The translations under genes and the position numbers were made by a program. From contig NZ_CP022579.1 of the NCBI RefSeq assembly GCF_008274805.1, forward strand, positions 2,604,001 to 2,668,000: a stretch of DNA of 64,000 nucleotides, written 5' to 3'. Shown in pieces: positions 17,494 through 27,162 of the stretch. The DNA comes from Oryzomicrobium terrae. GTDB taxonomy: Bacteria > Pseudomonadota > Gammaproteobacteria > Burkholderiales > Rhodocyclaceae. The notes beneath the pieces were generated by a model that worked only from the letters and a program-made list of their open reading frames with translations, searched no databases and had not been told where the DNA came from. The number at the start of each line of letters is the position of its first letter. Position 1 is the first letter of the stretch.

Positions 17494-19770
17494 TCAGCGC
17501 GCTGTCCCCGCATCAACCACCGTCAGCGCGGTCATGTTGACGATGCGGCGTACCGTGGCGGTAGGCGTCAGGATGTGCACCGGACGGGCCGTACCAATGA
17601 GGATGGGCCCCACGGTCAAGTTATCCCCGGCGGAACTCTTGAGCAGGTTGAAGGAGATGTTGGCGGCGTCCAGGGTCGGCATCACCAGCAGGTTGGCCTG
17701 GCCCTTGAGGCGGGAATTGGGGAAGCCCTGCAGACGGATCTGCTCGTCCAGCGCCGCATCGCCGTGCATCTCGCCCTCGGCTTCCAAGTCCGGCGCCTGT
17801 TCGGCCAGCAGCTCCAGGACCTTGCGCATCTTCAGGGAAGTGGGGGTGTCCTCGGTGCCGAAACTGGAATGGGAAAGCAGCGCCACCTTGGGCGTGATGC
17901 CGAAGCGGCGGATTTCCTCGGCTGCCAGCAGGGTCATCTCGGCCAGCTGCTCCGCCGTCGGGTCGTAGTTCACATAGGTGTCGCCGATGAACACGGTGCG
18001 GCCCGGCAGGATCAGCAGGTTGAGGGTGTAGTAGCTGCTGGAGCGGTCGTTGGTGCCGATGACGTGCTTGACGTAGAAGCGGTGCAGCTGATGCCGGCCG
18101 AAGGTGCCGCAGATCAGGCCATCGGCCACGCCCAGGCGCACGGCCAGGGAGCCGCACAGGGTATGGCGACGGCGCACTTCGCGCTTGGCGTAGTCGAGGG
18201 AAACGCCGCGGCGCTCCATGATCCGGTGGTACTCCTGCCAGAACTCGTCGTAGCGGGGGTTGTTGTCCGGGTCCAGCACCTCGAAGTCCAGGCTTTCGCG
18301 GATACGCAGGCCAGCGGCCTCGATCTTGGCGTTGATCACGGCCGGGCGACCGATGAGGATGGGCCGGGCGATGCGCTCTTCCACCACCACCTGCACGGCC
18401 CGCAGCACCCGCTCGTCTTCGCCTTCGGCGTAGATGATGCGCTTGGGGGCGGCCTTGGCCTGGGCGAACACCGGCTTCATGATCAGGCCGGAGTGGTACA
18501 CGAATTCGTTGAGGCTCTGCAGGTAGGCCGGCCAGTCGGCGATGGGCCGGGTGGCCACGCCGGAATCCATGGCGGCCTTGGCCACGGCCGGGGCGATCTT
18601 GACGATGAGGCGGGGATCGAAGGGCTTGGGAATCAGGTATTCGGGGCCGAAGCCGGAAACCTTCTCGCCATAAGCGGCAGCCACGATTTCGCTCTGCTCG
18701 GCCCGGGCCAGCTCAGCGATGGCCTTCACCGCCGCCAGCTTCATTTCTTCGGTGATGGTGGTGGCCCCTACGTCCAGGGCACCACGGAAGATGAAGGGGA
18801 AGCAGAGGACGTTATTGACCTGGTTGGGGTAGTCGGAACGGCCAGTGGCGATAATGGCGTCGTCGCGCACCGATTTGACCACGTCGGGCAGAATTTCCGG
18901 CGTCGGGTTGGCCAGGGCCAGGATCAGGGGGTTCTTGGCCATCTTGGCGACCATTTCGGCCTTGAGCACGCCACCGGCGGAGAGGCCGAGGAAGACGTCG
19001 GCGCCCTCGATGACTTCGCCCAGGGTGCGAGCATCGGTCTTCTTGGCGTAGCGCGCCTTGATCTCGTCCATCTCCTCGACGCGACCTTCATAGACCACGC
19101 CCTTGATGTCGGTGACCCAGATGTTTTCCACCGGCACGCCGAGCATCACCAACAGATCGAGACAGGCCAGGGCGGCAGCACCAGCGCCGGAGGTCACCAG
19201 CTTGACCTGCTTCAGGTCCTTACCCAGATAAGTAAGGCCGTTGAGGATGGCGGCGCCGACGACGATGGCGGTGCCGTGCTGGTCGTCGTGGAAGACGGGA
19301 ATCTTCATCCGCTCGCGCAGCTTCTTCTCGATGTAGAAGCACTCGGGGGCCTTGATGTCTTCCAGGTTGATGCCGCCGAAGGTGGGCTCCAGGCTGGCGA
19401 TGGTCTCGATCAGCTGGTCCGGGTCGTTCTGCTCGATTTCCAGGTCGAAGACGTCGATGTTGGCGAACTTCTTGAACAGCACCCCCTTGCCTTCCATCAC
19501 TGGCTTGGCGGCCAGAGGACCAATGTTGCCCAGCCCCAGCACAGCAGTGCCATTGGTGATGACGCCCACCAGGTTGGCCCGTGCGGTAACGGTGGAGGCC
19601 TCCGCCGGGTTAGCGACGATTTCCTCGCAGGCGGCCGCCACTCCCGGGGAGTAGGCCATGGAAAGGTCGTACTGGTTGGTCAGCTGCTTGGTCGGGGTGA
19701 CGGAGATTTTTCCCGGTTTCGGATTGCGGTGGTAGTACAGCGCGGCGTCGCGCAGTTGATCCTTGTCCAT
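17494..19770 (-). CDS. maeB: NADP-dependent malic enzyme with C-terminal phosphotransacetylase-like domain
   Basis: A 758-residue two-domain protein of the MaeB type, full length. Residues 1 to about 430 are malic enzyme: [15 protein letters not shown], the catalytic region [18 protein letters not shown], metal-binding [13 protein letters not shown] and a dinucleotide-binding [16 protein letters not shown]. The C-terminal 320 residues resemble phosphate acetyltransferase ([34 protein letters not shown]) and act as a regulatory domain for acetyl-CoA. It decarboxylates malate to pyruvate with NADPH formation. The start [11 protein letters not shown] at 19770 has AGAGGA upstream; the open frame extends further but lacks family sequence. 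It lies close to pckG, so two gluconeogenic/anaplerotic enzymes are neighbours on opposite strands. Confidence 0.93.
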   Translation of the reverse strand: MDKDQLRDAALYYHRNPKPGKISVTPTKQLTNQYDLSMAYSPGVAAACEEIVANPAEASTVTARANLVGVITNGTAVLGLGNIGPLAAKPVMEGKGVLFKKFANIDVFDLEIEQNDPDQLIETIASLEPTFGGINLEDIKAPECFYIEKKLRERMKIPVFHDDQHGTAIVVGAAILNGLTYLGKDLKQVKLVTSGAGAAALACLDLLVMLGVPVENIWVTDIKGVVYEGRVEEMDEIKARYAKKTDARTLGEVIEGADVFLGLSAGGVLKAEMVAKMAKNPLILALANPTPEILPDVVKSVRDDAIIATGRSDYPNQVNNVLCFPFIFRGALDVGATTITEEMKLAAVKAIAELARAEQSEIVAAAYGEKVSGFGPEYLIPKPFDPRLIVKIAPAVAKAAMDSGVATRPIADWPAYLQSLNEFVYHSGLIMKPVFAQAKAAPKRIIYAEGEDERVLRAVQVVVEERIARPILIGRPAVINAKIEAAGLRIRESLDFEVLDPDNNPRYDEFWQEYHRIMERRGVSLDYAKREVRRRHTLCGSLAVRLGVADGLICGTFGRHQLHRFYVKHVIGTNDRSSSYYTLNLLILPGRTVFIGDTYVNYDPTAEQLAEMTLLAAEEIRRFGITPKVALLSHSSFGTEDTPTSLKMRKVLELLAEQAPDLEAEGEMHGDAALDEQIRLQGFPNSRLKGQANLLVMPTLDAANISFNLLKSSAGDNLTVGPILIGTARPVHILTPTATVRRIVNMTALTVVDAGTAR

Positions 19771-19927
19771 TGAGCCAGTCCTCTGGTGCGGTGGGTAAAA
19801 ACGAAACGGCGGGCGTTGGTGAAGCGGCGAAGAGACTATGGAATGCGCGCGGTTGGGTAGGCAACTGCGCAAATTTTCGCTTCACTCGGCCCGTCTTTTT
19901 ATTTCGCCTGATGAATTGTCATTCCGG

Positions 19928-19936
19928 ATTATAGCA
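19928..19936 (-). promoter_or_regulatory. Extended -10 promoter candidate for maeB
   Basis: On the minus strand the sequence reads TGCTATAAT, a perfect extended -10 element, about 160 bp before the maeB start. No good -35 hexamer is present, which extended -10 promoters tolerate. Confidence 0.45.
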
Positions 19937-19939
19937 ACA

Positions 19940-20510
19940 CGATTGCAGGTCGAGCGCCCAAGCGGCCCGCAAAGCAACCCGCCAGAAAGCGGGGCGCCTT
20001 CCGTGAGAGGCGGCAAAATGGCATAATTACGCGCTTTACTGCTCTTGCGGCAGTGGTTCGCAGCGTTCGCCATCGTGGCTCTCGCACCATGAACCCACTG
20101 CCCAGATTCGCCCAAAGCATGCTGTCCCGCAACCACTGCCCTCGTATCGACGCTCCCGTGTCGGGAACGCGGGGGCGGGGCGCGTCGGAGAAGCGTGGCG
20201 AATCGTGCCGGTCCACCGCGACATCCCATCTCCCCTCCCCGCTCAGGCTGCAGCCGAATCCCGGCCGCAGCGGCGGCCCGATGACGGCGGCCTGCGACCA
20301 GTCCCTCATGCAGCCGACTTTGGCACAGAGGGAGCCCTGCTCCTCTGCCCGCCTCGGCCTTGTCTCACAGAATCCCCCCACCGGCTCCCAGTCCGCGCCC
20401 TGTCTGCGGCATGCCCGGGAATCGGCCATAATTATTAATTTTGAACCCCCAGCTTTTCTGATTCGCTCTTTACCCTTATAGCCACAGGCACATTCCGAGG
20501 AGACTTTCCC
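19940..20510. other. Rest of a 740-bp gene-free region between maeB and pckG
   Basis: The open frames here have no recognisable family features and no convincing Shine-Dalgarno; the 142-codon frame at 20053-20481 has an irregular composition and runs almost to the pckG start. A -10-like CATAAT at 20023-20028 has a TTCCGT 17 bp upstream. The last 80 bp before pckG are AT-rich and probably hold its promoter. A small RNA or long leader cannot be excluded. Confidence 0.4.
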
Positions 20511-22340
20511 ATGGTGCAACTGAACGCCCCCGCCTACGTGAAAAACGAACGGCTCAAACAGTGGGTCGCCCAGATCGCTGAACTGACTCAGCCCGATTCC
20601 ATCTATTGGGCCGACGGCTCCCAGGAAGAGTACGACCAGTTGTGCGCCCAGATGGTCGAAGCGGGCACGCTGATCAAGCTCAACGACGCCAAGCGCAAGA
20701 ACTCCTACCTGGCCTGGTCCGACCCCTCCGACGTCGCCCGGGTCGAGGACCGTACCTATATCTGCTCTGCCCAGAAGGAAGACGCCGGCCCGACCAACAA
20801 CTGGGAAGACCCGGCCAAGATGCGCGAGACCCTCAACGGCCTGTTCAAGGGCTGCATGAAGGGACGCACCATGTACGTCATCCCCTTCTCCATGGGCCCC
20901 CTCGGTTCGCCTATCGCCCACATCGGCGTCGAAATTTCCGACTCCCCCTACGTGGTCGTCAACATGCGCACCATGACCCGCATGGGCAAGGCCGTGTTCG
21001 ACGTGCTCGGCGCCGACGGCGAGTTCGTGCCCTGCGTGCATACCGTGGGCGCCCCCCTGGAACCGGGCCAGAAAGACTCCCGCTGGCCTTGCAATCCGGA
21101 TGTGAAATACATCGTGCACTACCCGGAAACCCGCGAGATCTGGTCCTACGGATCCGGCTACGGCGGCAACGCCCTGCTCGGCAAGAAATGCTTCGCCTTG
21201 CGCATCGCCTCGACCATGGCCCGCGACGAAGGCTGGATGGCCGAACACATGCTGATCCTCGGCGTTGAATCCCCCAAGGGCGAGAAGACCTACGTGGCCG
21301 CCGCCTTCCCCTCCGCCTGCGGCAAGACCAACTTCGCCATGCTGATCCCGCCCAAGTCGTTCAACGGCTGGAAGATCACCACCATCGGCGATGACATCGC
21401 CTGGATCAAGCCGGGCAAGGACGGCAAGTTCTACGCCATCAACCCGGAAGCCGGCTTCTTCGGCGTGGCTCCCGGCACCAGCGAGAAGACCAACTACAAC
21501 GCCCTGGCAACCCTCAAGGAAAACGTCATCTTCACCAACGTGGCCCTGACCGACGAGGGTGACGTGTGGTGGGAAGGCCTGACCAAGGAAGCCCCGGCCC
21601 ACCTGATCGACTGGCAGGGCAAGGACTGGACCCCGGAAGACGGCAAGGCCGGCCGCAAGGCTGCCCATGCCAACTCCCGCTTCACCGCCCCGGCCAGCCA
21701 GTGCCCGTCCATCGACGCCGCCTGGGAAGATCCCGCCGGCGTGCCCATCTCCGCCTTCATCTTCGGTGGCCGCCGCGCCACCACCGTGCCGCTCGTCTAC
21801 GAAGCCTTCAACTGGGACTTTGGCGTGTACCTGGCCTCGACCCTCGGCTCCGAAACCACCGCCGCCGCCTTCGGCGCCCAGGGTGTGGTGCGCCGCGACC
21901 CCTTCGCCATGCTGCCCTTCTGCGGCTACAACATGGGCGACTACTTCGCCCACTGGCTGCAAATGGGCCGCACCGTCGAACATGCGCCGCGCATCTACTG
22001 CGTGAACTGGTTCCGCCAGAACGACAAGGGCGAGTTCCTGTGGCCTGGCTTTGGCGACAACATGCGCGTGCTGGAATGGATCGTGGACCGGGTCCACGGC
22101 CGCGTCGGCGCCAAGGAAACCCAACTCGGCTGGATGCCCAAGTTCGAGGACATCGACTGGAACGGTCTGGAGTTCTCCAAGGATGACTTCGACGCCCTGA
22201 CCAAGGTCGATGCCGAAGCTTGGCGCACCGAAGTGGCCTCCCACAAGGAATGGTTCGAGAAATTCGGCGACCGTCTGCCCAAGCAACTGGCGCTCAAGCG
22301 CGAATTGCTGGAACTGGCGTTCCAACCCAAGGCTGCCTAA
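20511..22340 (+). CDS. pckG: Phosphoenolpyruvate carboxykinase (GTP)
   Basis: A 609-residue enzyme matching GTP-type PEP carboxykinases in length and sequence. It converts oxaloacetate and GTP to PEP, CO2 and GDP in the cytoplasm, the entry step of gluconeogenesis. The P-loop and reactive cysteine are in [13 protein letters not shown] (about residue 272). Nearby are [10 protein letters not shown] for metal binding, and the substrate region [22 protein letters not shown] near residue 125. The nucleotide region has [20 protein letters not shown]. The start has a GGAGA Shine-Dalgarno. A strong terminator follows. Gluconeogenic PckG beside MaeB, the lut genes and DctB/D suggests a lifestyle based on organic acids. 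Confidence 0.96.
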   Translation: MVQLNAPAYVKNERLKQWVAQIAELTQPDSIYWADGSQEEYDQLCAQMVEAGTLIKLNDAKRKNSYLAWSDPSDVARVEDRTYICSAQKEDAGPTNNWEDPAKMRETLNGLFKGCMKGRTMYVIPFSMGPLGSPIAHIGVEISDSPYVVVNMRTMTRMGKAVFDVLGADGEFVPCVHTVGAPLEPGQKDSRWPCNPDVKYIVHYPETREIWSYGSGYGGNALLGKKCFALRIASTMARDEGWMAEHMLILGVESPKGEKTYVAAAFPSACGKTNFAMLIPPKSFNGWKITTIGDDIAWIKPGKDGKFYAINPEAGFFGVAPGTSEKTNYNALATLKENVIFTNVALTDEGDVWWEGLTKEAPAHLIDWQGKDWTPEDGKAGRKAAHANSRFTAPASQCPSIDAAWEDPAGVPISAFIFGGRRATTVPLVYEAFNWDFGVYLASTLGSETTAAAFGAQGVVRRDPFAMLPFCGYNMGDYFAHWLQMGRTVEHAPRIYCVNWFRQNDKGEFLWPGFGDNMRVLEWIVDRVHGRVGAKETQLGWMPKFEDIDWNGLEFSKDDFDALTKVDAEAWRTEVASHKEWFEKFGDRLPKQLALKRELLELAFQPKAA

Positions 22341-22360
22341 GCTTTACGGCACTCCGGCAG

Positions 22361-22388
22361 GCCGCCCCACCCGGGGCGGCCTTTTTCT
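22361..22388 (+). terminator. Intrinsic terminator after pckG
   Basis: GC-rich stem (GCCGCCCC/GGGGCGGC, extended by flanking pairs) with a short loop and CTTTTTC downstream, 20 bp past the stop codon. Confidence 0.9.
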
Positions 22389-22430
22389 TTGGTCAGCCTA
22401 ACCAGACCGCCACCTCCCGCGTCCCCAACC

Positions 22431-23615
22431 ATGACTGCTCCGACAGCCCCGTACCTCTCCGCCGTCTCGCGACGGGCCCAGGAAATCGCCCCCTTTCACG
22501 TCATGGAGCTGATGGCCCGGGCCGCAGCCCTGGAAGCGACGGGGCATGACATCGTGCACATGGAAGTCGGCGAACCGGATTTCCCCACGCCAGCGCCGGT
22601 AGTCGAAGCCGCACGCGACTTTCTCGCCAGCGGGCACGTCCACTACACTTCGGCCCTCGGCCTGCCGCGATTGCGCGAGGCCATCGCCGGCTTTTACCAG
22701 GAACATTACGGCATCGCCCTGCCCGCTTCCCGGGTTGTGGTCACCGCCGGCGGCTCTGGCGCACTGTTGCTGGCCCTGGGCGCTTTGGTCAATCCTGGCG
22801 ACGAATGGCTGGTGACAGACCCTGGCTACCCATGCAATCGCCATTTCATCCGCACCTTCGAAGGCCAAGCCAAAGCCATCGTGGTCGGGCCGGAAAACCG
22901 CTTTCAGCCCACGCCGGAACAAGTCGCCAGCCATTGGACGGCACACACACGGGGCGCCCTCTTTGGCTCCCCTTCCAATCCCACCGGTACCGTCCTGCGC
23001 GGTCATGAGCTGCGGGGACTCACCGAGGCCGTCGAGTCCCGCGGCGGCACCCTGATTCTCGATGAGATCTATCACGGCCTGACCTACGGCGGCTGCGACG
23101 AAAGCGTCCTGACCTACTCACAGCAGGCCTGCGTGGTGCAGAGCTTCTCCAAGTACTTCAACATGACCGGCTGGCGACTCGGTTGGCTGATCGTCCCCGA
23201 AGCGTTCATTCGCCCTGTGGAAAAGCTCGCCCAGAATCTTTTCATCGCACCATCGACACCGGCACAGCATGCGGCCCTGGCGGCATTCCTGCCGGAAACC
23301 CGCGCCATCCTGGAGGCACGCCGCACCGAATTTCGCCAGCGTCGCGACTTCCTTCTCGGCGAACTGCTGCGTCTGGGCTTCACCATCCCGGCACAGCCCG
23401 AGGGGGCTTTCTACATCTATGCCGATATCTCGGCCTTCAGCGGCGACAGCTTCGCCTTTGCCAGCCGACTGCTCGACGAAGCCGGAATTGCCGCCACGCC
23501 CGGCCTGGATTTCGGCAACGCCGACCCGGCCCGGTATATGCGTTTCGCCTACACAACCAATCTGGAACGCCTCGCCGAAGGCATTGCCCGCCTGGAAAAA
23601 ATGCTTGGCCGCTAA
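22431..23615 (+). CDS. PLP-dependent aminotransferase, class I/II
   Basis: A 394-residue fold-type I aminotransferase. Motifs: VGEPDFPTPAPVVEAA (about residues 46-62), HYTSALGLPRLREAI, the PLP phosphate and ring contacts in SPSNPTGT and ILDEIYHGLTYGG, and the Schiff-base lysine in SFSKYFNMTGWRLGW (about Lys241). The GWRLGW segment and the arginine near the C-terminus (ARYMRFAYTTN) bind the substrate carboxylate. This subgroup includes aspartate, alanine and LL-DAP-like aminotransferases; the exact amino donor is not clear. The start is ATG 22431; the TTG at 22389 overlaps the pckG terminator and is unlikely. There is no clear Shine-Dalgarno before it. Confidence 0.85.
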   Translation: MTAPTAPYLSAVSRRAQEIAPFHVMELMARAAALEATGHDIVHMEVGEPDFPTPAPVVEAARDFLASGHVHYTSALGLPRLREAIAGFYQEHYGIALPASRVVVTAGGSGALLLALGALVNPGDEWLVTDPGYPCNRHFIRTFEGQAKAIVVGPENRFQPTPEQVASHWTAHTRGALFGSPSNPTGTVLRGHELRGLTEAVESRGGTLILDEIYHGLTYGGCDESVLTYSQQACVVQSFSKYFNMTGWRLGWLIVPEAFIRPVEKLAQNLFIAPSTPAQHAALAAFLPETRAILEARRTEFRQRRDFLLGELLRLGFTIPAQPEGAFYIYADISAFSGDSFAFASRLLDEAGIAATPGLDFGNADPARYMRFAYTTNLERLAEGIARLEKMLGR

Positions 23616-23620
23616 GCAAT

Positions 23621-23658
23621 AAAAAAGCGCCGCCGACCCGTGACCGGGTGGCGGCGCC
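23621..23658 (-). terminator. Intrinsic terminator after the KPAA-repeat gene
   Basis: On the minus strand a long GC stem (GGCGGCGC... paired arms of 8 plus 4 bp with two mismatches and a 4-nt loop) is followed by six T. It lies between convergent genes and may also halt transcripts coming from the aminotransferase side. Confidence 0.85.
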
Positions 23659-23675
23659 GATGGTACGCACCGGAA

Positions 23676-24722
23676 TTACTTGGGGCGGGAGCCCGTCGGG
23701 AAAGGCCAAGCCGCCGCCGGATTGAGCGCGGACTTGAGCCCCGGCGTGGCGGCCGTAGACGGCGTGGCCGGAGCCGTCACCGGAGTGGCCACCAGCTTGG
23801 CCGCGGGAACGGCTGCCGACTTGGCCGGAGCCTTGGGCGCGGCAGGCTTTTTCGCGGCCGTCTTGGCTGCCGGTTTAGCCGGAGTTTTAGCCGCAGCAGG
23901 TTTGGCCGCCGGTTTGGCCACAGCTTTAGCCGCCGGTTTGGCGGCAGCAGCCTTGGCCGCAGGCTTGGCAACCGCCTTGGGAGCCGCAGCAGGTTTGGCT
24001 GCAACCTTGGCCGGTGCCTTTGCAGCCGGTTTAGCAGCAGCGGTTTTCGCCGCCGGTTTCGCGGCGGGCTTGGCAACGGCCTTGGCCGGCGCTTTGGTGG
24101 CAGGCTTAGCAACAGCAGCCTTGGTTGCCGGCTTGGCGGCGGCTTTCGCCGGAGCCTTGGCAGCGGCGGCGGGCTTGGTCACGGGCTTCGCGGTAGCCTT
24201 CGGTGCAACTTTAGCCACCGGTTTGGCGGCAGGCTTCGCGGCGGCTTTGCTGACCGCGGCCTTCACCGGAGCTTTTGCTGCCGCTGCCGGTTTGGCAGCT
24301 GCTTTCGGTGCAGCCTTGGCTACTGGTTTGGCTGCAGCCTTGGCAGCTACCTTCGTCGCAGGCTTCACTGCAGCCTTGGCCGGAGCTTTGGCTGCCGGCT
24401 TGGCGACCGTCTTCGCGGCAGGCTTTGCTGCCACGGCTTTCTTCACAGCCGGTTTGGCTGCGGGCTTGGCCTCGGCTTTCTTGGCAGGAGCCTTGGCCGC
24501 CGGCTTGGCAGCGGCCTTCTTGGCCGGAGCCTTCTCCGCTGCTTTCTTGGCGACAGGCTTGGCAGCCGCCTTTTTCTCAGCCTTCTTTTCGACCTTCTTC
24601 TCGGCCTTGGCAGCGCTCTTCACTTCGGCCTTTTTAGCAGCAGCCTTCGGCGCTGCGGCTTTCTTGGCCGCGGGCTTCTTGACCTTCTCGTCCTCGCTCT
24701 TTGCTTTCTTCGTGGTTGCCAT
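23676..24722 (-). CDS. Histone H1-like / AlgP-like KPAA-repeat protein
   Basis: A 348-residue, extremely basic, low-complexity protein made almost wholly of Lys, Ala and Pro. After [21 protein letters not shown] the chain is a run of KPAAK, KAPAK and KPVAK units to about residue 310, ending in a less repetitive tail ([20 protein letters not shown]). Such proteins resemble eukaryotic histone H1 tails and Pseudomonas AlgP, bind DNA without sequence preference and are common in betaproteobacteria. The start has an ideal GGAGGTGATC Shine-Dalgarno. The repeats at DNA level could recombine and vary in number. A function in nucleoid compaction is likely but inferred. Confidence 0.8.
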   Translation of the reverse strand: MATTKKAKSEDEKVKKPAAKKAAAPKAAAKKAEVKSAAKAEKKVEKKAEKKAAAKPVAKKAAEKAPAKKAAAKPAAKAPAKKAEAKPAAKPAVKKAVAAKPAAKTVAKPAAKAPAKAAVKPATKVAAKAAAKPVAKAAPKAAAKPAAAAKAPVKAAVSKAAAKPAAKPVAKVAPKATAKPVTKPAAAAKAPAKAAAKPATKAAVAKPATKAPAKAVAKPAAKPAAKTAAAKPAAKAPAKVAAKPAAAPKAVAKPAAKAAAAKPAAKAVAKPAAKPAAAKTPAKPAAKTAAKKPAAPKAPAKSAAVPAAKLVATPVTAPATPSTAATPGLKSALNPAAAWPFPTGSRPK

Positions 24723-24854
24723 GATCACCTCCGTAGCTATGGGTGTGAGGGGTATTCCCTCATCAGTACCGAACGGGCAGTCCGGTGTGGTCCGCGGCTC
24801 GCCATGCGAGCTCCGCCGGATAGGAAAAGCCAGGCCAGGAACAACGGAACGACA

Positions 24855-24896
24855 ACAACAAAAACGCCCCGGCACGAAAAGCGTACCGGGGCGTTT
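24855..24896 (-). terminator. Strong terminator not paired with a nearby coding gene
   Basis: On the minus strand an 11-bp perfect stem AAACGCCCCGG/CCGGGGCGTTT is followed by TTGTTGTTGT. It lies 294 bp beyond the ampD stop and 133 bp before the KPAA-repeat gene start. It may end the pilS-pilR-ampD transcript or a separate small RNA. Confidence 0.8.
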
Positions 24897-25115
24897 GGCC
24901 AGGCGATGAATGGGTAGAGAATGGGGTGCAGATGATTTCTTGTTTGCCCAGCAAAAACGCTTGCACCATCGAGTGGAAAGAAATGCGGGGGAGACGCCAC
25001 CTTGCGAGCCCATGCCGGAGGCTCGTCGAGAAGCCGCGTCGCAGCAGGCTTCGAGGTCGAAAAGGGGCGAGGACGATCAAGCGTTGAACCCTCGTTTATG
25101 CCGATGGCAGGCCAC
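24862..25115 (-). ncRNA. Candidate small RNA or long 3' leader between ampD and the KPAA gene
   Basis: About 250 bp with no convincing ORF end at a strong terminator and begin just after a promoter-like and palindromic segment (minus-strand TTGGAT, 16 bp, TATATC). The internal sequence can form several GC-rich hairpins. I do not recognise it; it does not resemble 6S, tmRNA, RNase P or SRP RNA. It could equally be the untranslated 3' end of the ampD message. Confidence 0.3.
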
Positions 25116-25128
25116 TAGATATAGTAGT

Positions 25129-25151
25129 AATTAGTTGGTATCCAACTAATT
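25129..25151. promoter_or_regulatory. 23-bp AT-rich perfect palindrome
   Basis: AATTAGTTGG-TAT-CCAACTAATT: 10-bp perfect arms around 3 bp, 38 bp past the ampD stop. On the minus strand it contains the TTGGAT element 16 bp before TATATC, so a protein bound here would cover the -35 of a promoter reading away from ampD. Alternatively it is a weak terminator stem for ampD, though it lacks a T tract. Confidence 0.5.
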
Positions 25152-25189
25152 CTAGGGGTGTATTCCTGGCACTGCAAGATGTTGTTTGA

Positions 25190-25795
25190 TCAACTTTCAC
25201 GCCAAGGGAATAGAAGCTCGGGATGAGCCGCGGCAACCACTGACCAATCGAACAATGGCCCTGGATCCGTCTTGCGTTGCGGGGCGATATGACAGTGCCC
25301 GACAACCTCCTTCACCGGATAGTTTGTACCGAGCGCCCCAAGCAGAACATCCAGCGCCGCGTATTGCGCCGCCTCGAATGGCAAGGTGTCGCAGCCCTCA
25401 AGCTCGATGCCGATCGAAAAATCGTTGCAGCGCTCCCGGCCCCACCAGGTGGATACGCCCGCGTGCCAGGCCCGCTCGTCGCACGAGACGAACTGCACGA
25501 GCTGGCCATCGCGGCGAATCAGGAAATGACTGGAAACGCGCAACTGATGAATACCCGCGAAATAGGGATGGGCATCCGGATCCAGGGTATTGGTGAACAG
25601 TCGCAGGATGTCGTCGCTACCGAATTGGTCCGGCGGCAGGCTGATCGCATGAATCACCACCAGGCCCGGGATCTCGCCGCCAGGACGCGCATCGTGATTG
25701 GGCGACGCGACCCGCACAGCGCTCTGGAGCCAGCCATCCCGCCAGACCGGCGCTGCCGGGGAAGAAGGCGAGCACAAGGTTTCAGAACTCCGCAT
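25190..25795 (-). CDS. ampD: 1,6-anhydro-N-acetylmuramyl-L-alanine amidase
   Basis: A 201-residue cytoplasmic zinc amidase of the AmpD family. It splits the lactyl-Ala bond of anhydro-muropeptides during peptidoglycan recycling and lowers the signal that induces AmpR-controlled beta-lactamase. The zinc ligands fit VVIHAIS (first His), VGHCHIAPQRKTDPGPLFDW (second His and the Asp in KTDPG). The core SSHFLIRRDGQLVQFV and NDFSIGIELEG are typical. The ATG at 25795 shares one base with the pilR stop (TGATG), so translation is probably coupled; a GTG at 25798 is also possible. Co-expression with pilSR is common in betaproteobacteria. Confidence 0.92.
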   Translation of the reverse strand: MRSSETLCSPSSPAAPVWRDGWLQSAVRVASPNHDARPGGEIPGLVVIHAISLPPDQFGSDDILRLFTNTLDPDAHPYFAGIHQLRVSSHFLIRRDGQLVQFVSCDERAWHAGVSTWWGRERCNDFSIGIELEGCDTLPFEAAQYAALDVLLGALGTNYPVKEVVGHCHIAPQRKTDPGPLFDWSVVAAAHPELLFPWRES

Positions 25796-27162
25796 CACTC
25801 TATTCCCAGGCGCTCGAGGCGATAGCGTAGTGAGCGGAAGGTAATGCCAAGCACCCGGGCGGCAGCGGTACGGTTGTTCTGCGTCTGCTGCAAGGCTTCG
25901 AGGATCGCCTGGCGCTCCACCCGGTTGAGATAATCGTCGAGGCTCTCCTCGCTGCGTCCCACGACCGGCTCGCTGTCGCCCTGGGGTTGAAGCTGCAAAT
26001 CATCGACATCGATGACATCGCCATCGCACAGGGCATGGGCGCGCTCCAAGATATTTTCCAGCTCGCGCACATTGCCCGGAAAGGAATAGGACTGTAGCGC
26101 CCGCAATGCGGCCTCAGTGACGCGGGGCCGCTGCGATCCGGCGGCGGCCACGATCCGCGACAGGACCGCTTCAACCAGATCGGGAATGTCTTCCTGTCGC
26201 TCGCGCAGAGGTGGCAAGCGCAATTCGATGACATTGAGCCGGTAGTACAAGTCCTGACGAAATGTCCCGGCGTCCACACAGGCCCGCAGATCCTTGTGCG
26301 TTGCGCTGATGATGCGCACATCGACAGCTTCTTCTTGGGTCGCCCCCACCTTGCGCACCCGCTTTTCCTGAATCGCCCGCAGCAGCTTGACCTGCATTGC
26401 CAGCGGCAGGTCGGCCACCTCATCAAGAAAAAGGGTTCCGCTGTCGGCCGCTTGAAAAAAGCCGTCCCGATCACTCTCGGCACCGGTAAACGCCCCTTTG
26501 CGGTAGCCGAAGAACTCGCTCTCCATCAGATTCTCGGGAATGGCGCCACAGTTCACCGCCACGAACGCACCTCCCGCACGCGGCCCTTGTCCATGCATGA
26601 GACGAGCGGCCCGTTCCTTACCCGTCCCCGACTCCCCCGAGATGTACACCGGCGCCAGATTGCGGGCCAGCTTAGCAATGGTTTCCTTGACCTGGACCAT
26701 TACAGCCGAATCACCAACCAGCCCGGCAATACGGGTCGCAGTATCTTTTTCCCCGGGCACCTCCAGGGCGGACTTGACCAGGGTGCGCAACTGGTCGAGG
26801 GCCACCGGCTTGGCCAGATAATCAAAGGCCCCCGCCTTGAGAGCCGCCACGGCATTCTCGGTGCTCCCGAAGGCGGTAATGACGGCCACCGGGGTCTGGC
26901 TATGGCATTCGCCGATATGCCGGACGATATCGAGCCCTTCGCCATCCGGCAGGCGCATGTCGGTAAGGCACAACTGATAATCGTGGTTGGCCAGCAGGGT
27001 GCGGGCCTCGGCCACAGAACCGGCACTGTCGCAGCGCAGGCCCATGCGGGCCAGGGTCAGATCGAGGAGCTCCCGGATGTCGGGCTCGTCGTCGACAACG
27101 AGGACCCGGGCGACATGGTCGCAGGTGCGTCGTTCGTTGCGCGCGGGGGGCTGAGGGGGCAC
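25795..27162 (-). CDS. pilR: Sigma-54-dependent type IV pilus response regulator PilR
   Basis: A 455-residue NtrC-type regulator. The receiver domain (residues about 18-130) has acidic DDEPD and the phospho-acceptor Asp near 68 in LTDMRLPDGEG. The AAA+ domain contains Walker A GESGTGKE, the sigma-54 contact GAFTGA (GYRKGAFTGAESDRDG), Walker B GTLFLDEVADLPL and the arginine finger region. A Fis-type helix-turn-helix ends the protein (NNRTAAARVLGITFRSLRYRL). It activates sigma-54 promoters, classically pilA. The start is GTG 27162 with a perfect AAGGAG Shine-Dalgarno; no later start keeps the DDE motif. It therefore overlaps the pilS frame by 106 bp. Confidence 0.93.
   Translation of the reverse strand: MPPQPPARNERRTCDHVARVLVVDDEPDIRELLDLTLARMGLRCDSAGSVAEARTLLANHDYQLCLTDMRLPDGEGLDIVRHIGECHSQTPVAVITAFGSTENAVAALKAGAFDYLAKPVALDQLRTLVKSALEVPGEKDTATRIAGLVGDSAVMVQVKETIAKLARNLAPVYISGESGTGKERAARLMHGQGPRAGGAFVAVNCGAIPENLMESEFFGYRKGAFTGAESDRDGFFQAADSGTLFLDEVADLPLAMQVKLLRAIQEKRVRKVGATQEEAVDVRIISATHKDLRACVDAGTFRQDLYYRLNVIELRLPPLRERQEDIPDLVEAVLSRIVAAAGSQRPRVTEAALRALQSYSFPGNVRELENILERAHALCDGDVIDVDDLQLQPQGDSEPVVGRSEESLDDYLNRVERQAILEALQQTQNNRTAAARVLGITFRSLRYRLERLGIE

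Noticed and set aside
20053-20481. 142-codon frame upstream of pckG as a gene
   Set aside because: No Shine-Dalgarno, irregular composition with many Arg, Ser and Pro, and it runs into the pckG promoter region.
19929-22325. Long open frame of 798 codons antisense to pckG
   Set aside because: The translation is Gly/His/Val-rich low complexity without motifs. It mirrors the third-position GC of pckG, which carries full PEP carboxykinase motifs.
23676-24722. Interpreting the repeats as a CRISPR array or a tandem repeat locus
   Set aside because: The units are degenerate, in frame and coding; there are no spacers of constant length and no cas genes.
23680-24909. 409-codon plus-strand frame over the KPAA gene, with many GLAA units
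   Set aside because: It is the complement of the Lys/Ala/Pro repeats. The minus strand has an ideal Shine-Dalgarno and the known protein type.
24862-25115. 6S RNA, RNase P RNA, SRP RNA or tmRNA in the ampD-KPAA gap
   Set aside because: I looked for the conserved segments of these RNAs on both strands and did not find them.
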